Of a stretch of DNA of 8,547 nucleotides, positions 6,813-8,547 are shown piece after piece. The DNA lies in the NCBI GenBank assembly GCA_958403605.1, contig CATXYA010000047.1:1-8547 (forward strand), read 5' to 3'. The stretch's first letter is position 1, and each line of letters begins with the position of its first letter. Origin of the DNA: an uncultured Oscillospiraceae bacterium. Its GTDB lineage: Bacteria > Bacillota > Clostridia > Oscillospirales > Ruminococcaceae. A program made the translations under genes and the position numbers. Below the pieces are notes generated by a model, which had not been told where the DNA came from, ran no database searches, and saw nothing but the letters and a program-made list of their open reading frames with translations.

Positions 6813-6837
6813 AAAAAAGCCTCCCTCTGAGGAGGCT
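6813..6837 (-). terminator. Second intrinsic terminator, apparently a repeat end
   Basis: On the minus strand AGCCTCC / GGAGGCT form a 7-bp stem with loop TCAGAG, followed by TTTTT. Its plus-strand 15-mer AAAGCCTCCCTCTGA (6816-6830) recurs exactly at 6907-6921, the left end of the palindromic element next door. This terminator may therefore be a remnant of a second copy of that repeat. Confidence 0.65.
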
Positions 6838-6842
6838 GCGCC

Positions 6843-6878
6843 CGTAGCGCGTGTCGGCGGCTAATGGCCGCCGCTACG
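6843..6878. repeat. Two-tier inverted repeat (hairpin)
   Basis: An outer stem CGTAGC (6843-6848) / GCTACG (6873-6878) and an inner stem GGCGGC (6856-6861) / GCCGCC (6867-6872) close a TAATG loop, with a 7-nt bulge (6849-6855) on one side. There is no U-run on either strand, so it is not a simple terminator. It sits between two pieces with the same repeat end and may belong to the same composite intergenic element. No coding potential is evident. Confidence 0.6.
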
Positions 6879-6906
6879 AGAAGCAGGTGCTGACGGCGGC
6901 GTTCTG

Positions 6907-7055
6907 AAAGCCTCCCTCTGATGAGGGAGGTGGCACGGCGATAGCCGTGACGGAGGGAGAGAGCCCGAAACGATTCCAAGCAGTACACTTAACAACGACG
7001 TTTTCTCTCCCTCAGTCTGCTGACGCAGACAGCTCCCTCGTCAGAGGGAGCTTGG
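6907..7055. mobile_element. Palindromic MITE-like intergenic element
   Basis: Two arms of about 50 bp lie in inverted orientation around a roughly 40-bp centre (6963-7003). The left arm begins AAAGCCTCCCTCTGATGAGG and ends CGGAGGGAGAG. The reverse complement of the right arm begins AAGCTCCCTCTGACGAGG and ends TGAGGGAGAG. Each arm itself folds into two hairpins: left, CCTCCCTC/GAGGGAGG (6911-6930) and CACGGC/GCCGTG (6934-6949); right, GTCTGC/GCAGAC (7015-7030) and AGCTCCCTC/GAGGGAGCT (7031-7052). The inner hairpins differ in sequence between the arms but keep their pairing, which suggests that structure is under selection. I find no transposase and no clear target-site duplication. Similar elements are, from memory, frequent between genes in Faecalibacterium-like genomes. 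Confidence 0.7.
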
Positions 7056-7090
7056 GCCCTGCGCGATCTATAGGTTTATCGACAAGCTGA

Positions 7091-7111
7091 AGCGCCCCCC
7101 AAGAGGGCACT
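7091..7111 (-). repeat. GC hairpin downstream of the lipoprotein gene
   Basis: On the minus strand AGTGCCC (7111-7105) pairs with GGGCGCT (7097-7091) through 7 pairs, one of them a G-U wobble. The plus-strand RNA would have a C-A mismatch at that place, so the minus transcript folds better. It is followed by TCAGC rather than a U-run, so termination here would be weak. Confidence 0.4.
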
Positions 7112-7135
7112 CAGTGCTGAAAAGAGCCGGAGACG

Positions 7136-7189
7136 GTGGGAAGGCGCAGGGGCGCCCCCATCCCACGGTAGGGGCGGCCATTGGGCCGC
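7136..7189. repeat. Stacked GC-rich inverted repeats after the lipoprotein gene
   Basis: Two hairpins follow each other. GTGGGA (7136-7141) / TCCCAC (7161-7166) encloses the palindrome GGGGCGCCCC (7149-7158). Then GGGCGGCC / GGCCGCCC closes a four-base loop between about 7172 and 7191. They start a few bases after the stop codon of the lipoprotein frame. Neither has a U-run on the minus strand, so they may protect a 3' end, form a weak terminator, or be another interspersed repeat. Confidence 0.5.
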
Positions 7190-7194
7190 CCGCC

Positions 7195-8434
7195 TCATTC
7201 CGCCAGTAAAATTAATTCCTTCAGCGCGGTATCGTCCACAGGGCGGGCGCCCTGCATGCCGGTGAAAAAAGACGCCTTGGGCACCAGGGCCAAATGCGCG
7301 CTAGGCCCCTGTTCGTCAGGCAGATAGACGAGGGTTTCGTCCCCGCACACCGCCCACAGCTCCACCGGCGTTCCGCTTGCCGTCGTGGGCCAAGCAGTTT
7401 TTTCCTCACCGGTCACAATGTCCAACGCCACATTTGCCCGCTTGCCCGGCGCCTCTTCCTTTTGCGCCAATAAAAAGCCCGCTGCGCTTTCGGGCGCGCC
7501 GTAACGGAAGGTCGGCAAATATTGATAAGGCGTATCCGGCGCCAGGAATTGGCGCTCCTGGCCGGTTGCAAGGTCGATGCGGTATAACCCGGCGCTGATG
7601 CTGCCGCCGGGCTGTGCCTCTTTGGCGTAATAGACCGCGCCTGCCGCCACCTGAAACTGAAAATTCATGGCGCTGTCGTCACGCAGGAACGGTTTGATGG
7701 CGCTCACCGTCACGGGTGCTTCGCCGGGGCGCACCGTGACGATCTCGTATACGGAATTTTGCCGCTGGGCGTTGCGCGCTTGTGGGGAATCCACGTCAAA
7801 TGTCCCCGCGGGCGCCGTGGTGCGCAGACACACCAGCTTGTCCTGCCAGCAGCCGCGGATGTCGATATTTTCTCCCAGCTCCACCGGTTCCGGCGTGCCG
7901 CCCGCCAGCGGCACGCGGAAGAGGACGTCGTGGTTCCACCCGTCTGTGCCGGGCCGGCGGGCGGCGGCGTAATAAAAATAGGTGCCGTCCGTGTAGTTGG
8001 AGAAGGGCGCGTCGCGAAGGTACCCTTCCAGAGGGGCGACCTGTTCCCAAGCCTGCGCTGCCTCCCGCGGCATGCGCCACAACCCCTCCTCCGACGCCCG
8101 GTAAATAAAGCCGTCCTGGGGCCATACGGCGCCCACATCTTCTTCCAAATGCGCCGGGCATTGCGGCGTATCGTGCCCGCTGCACGGCGGAGGCGTAATC
8201 GAGGTAAAACAGCGTCGCGCCGGAAAGGCGGCCGCCTTGGACATAGCCGACTTCATCCCCGTTGCCGATTTGATAAGGGTCGTTCTTTATAGGCCGCAGT
8301 GTCTGCCCCACAAGGGGAATGGGTGCTTCCGCGGCCGCTGGCAGCCTGCTGTCCGCTGCGGAAGCAGAAGACGCCGGCACTGTACCGCAGCCCGCCAACA
8401 GCAGGGCCAGCAGCACACCAATCACTTTTTTCAT
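7195..8434 (-). pseudogene. Lipoprotein with beta-propeller-like repeats, frameshifted
   Basis: The ATG at 8434, with AAGGA a few bases upstream, opens a lipoprotein signal: MKK, a hydrophobic core, and lipobox LAGC with Cys16. This frame reads sensibly to LFYLDYAS (75-82; codons end at 8189), then turns into Arg/Gly-rich nonsense and stops at 7796. The continuation lies in another frame from TGC at 8184: CSGHDTPQCPAH, then IYRASEEGLWRMP, LFRVPLAGGTPEPVE and GLYRIDLATGQERQFL, ending at TGA 7197-7195. Those blade-like repeats suggest a TolB/WD-type propeller in an extracytoplasmic lipoprotein. The joined product would be about 412 residues. Four bases separate the two coherent halves. Relatives, as I remember them, have a longer Cys-containing stretch there, so a small deletion is likelier than a single added base. 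Natural decay and sequencing or assembly error cannot be separated here. Function is unknown. Confidence 0.75.
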
Positions 8435-8448
8435 GGTCTTTCCTTCTT

Positions 8449-8547
8449 TCAGCCCGCCAAATAGGCGTCGCAGGCGGAAAAGTCGAACCAGGCCGGTTCG
8501 CCCCGGTTTTGGCGGTAATCCTCTATGGGCCATAGGCCCCAGCGGTC
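8449..8547 (-). CDS. C-terminal end of an unidentified protein (5' part beyond window)
   Basis: A frame open to the right edge encodes 32 residues and ends in TGA (8451-8449). It contains WGLWPIEDY (3-11), GEPAWFDFSACD (16-27) and the end YLAG. Its aromatic and acidic make-up looks like real protein rather than antisense noise, unlike the overlapping frame, which is Arg/Leu/Gly-rich. It ends 14 bp before the lipoprotein ATG, whose ribosome site lies in that gap, so the two were probably co-transcribed. Too little is present to name the family. Confidence 0.6.
   Translation of the reverse strand, partial: DRWGLWPIEDYRQNRGEPAWFDFSACDAYLAG

Noticed and set aside
4547..6847. Plus-strand open frames of 341 and 353 codons opposite thiI and nifZ
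   Set aside because: They are shadows of two unambiguous enzyme genes, and no motif or ribosome site supports them.
6740..6988. Minus-strand frame of 82 codons in the repeat region
   Set aside because: It is built from the inverted repeats and terminator hairpins, and its C-terminal part runs through the nifZ promoter.
6813..7194. Repeated palindromic units as a CRISPR array or attachment site
   Set aside because: The repeats are inverted and unequal, not regularly spaced direct repeats, and there is no cas gene or integrase in the window.

Overview
The window is GC-rich, low-GC-phylum style DNA: strong AAGGAGG-type ribosome binding sites, sigma-A-like promoters, GC-rich hairpin terminators, a ThiI without rhodanese domain beside a dedicated cysteine desulfurase, and a Sec lipoprotein. 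Together these suggest a GC-rich Clostridia member, probably of the Oscillospirales (relatives of Faecalibacterium, Gemmiger or Subdoligranulum). That placement is inference from gene content and from the style of the intergenic repeats. All recognisable genes lie on the minus strand, so transcription runs from high to low coordinates.

Layout in transcription order. At 8547-8449 is the C-terminal end of an unidentified protein. It is followed after 14 bp by a lipoprotein gene (8434-7195) whose reading frame is broken near 8190-8184, so it is probably a pseudogene. The region 7194-6745 has no gene and is packed with inverted repeats: stacked GC hairpins, a palindromic MITE-like element (about 6907-7055), a further hairpin, and two terminator hairpins facing the minus strand.

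Then comes a compact four-gene unit with its own promoter (6768-6739) and a strong terminator (1996-1969): a NifZ/IscS-type cysteine desulfurase, the tRNA 4-thiouridine synthetase ThiI, the two-domain CinA (NMN deamidase), and a 351-residue membrane protein. Gaps between these genes are 18-21 bp. The desulfurase passes sulfur to ThiI for s4U in tRNA. CinA serves NMN salvage and repair. The fourth protein aligns without gaps to residues 171-317 of the neighbouring CinA. It has lost the CinA catalytic motif and gained a transmembrane helix and a Ser/Pro/Ala-rich tail. I read it as a membrane-anchored pseudo-enzyme born from a tandem CinA duplication, and it is the most interesting object in the window. 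ThiI itself appears to lack about 18 residues carrying a highly conserved motif.

Downstream, from its own extended -10 promoter, lies an AraC-family regulator with a GyrI-like effector-binding domain (1843-947). Last comes the start of a polytopic membrane protein (787 to beyond the window edge) with its own probable promoter.
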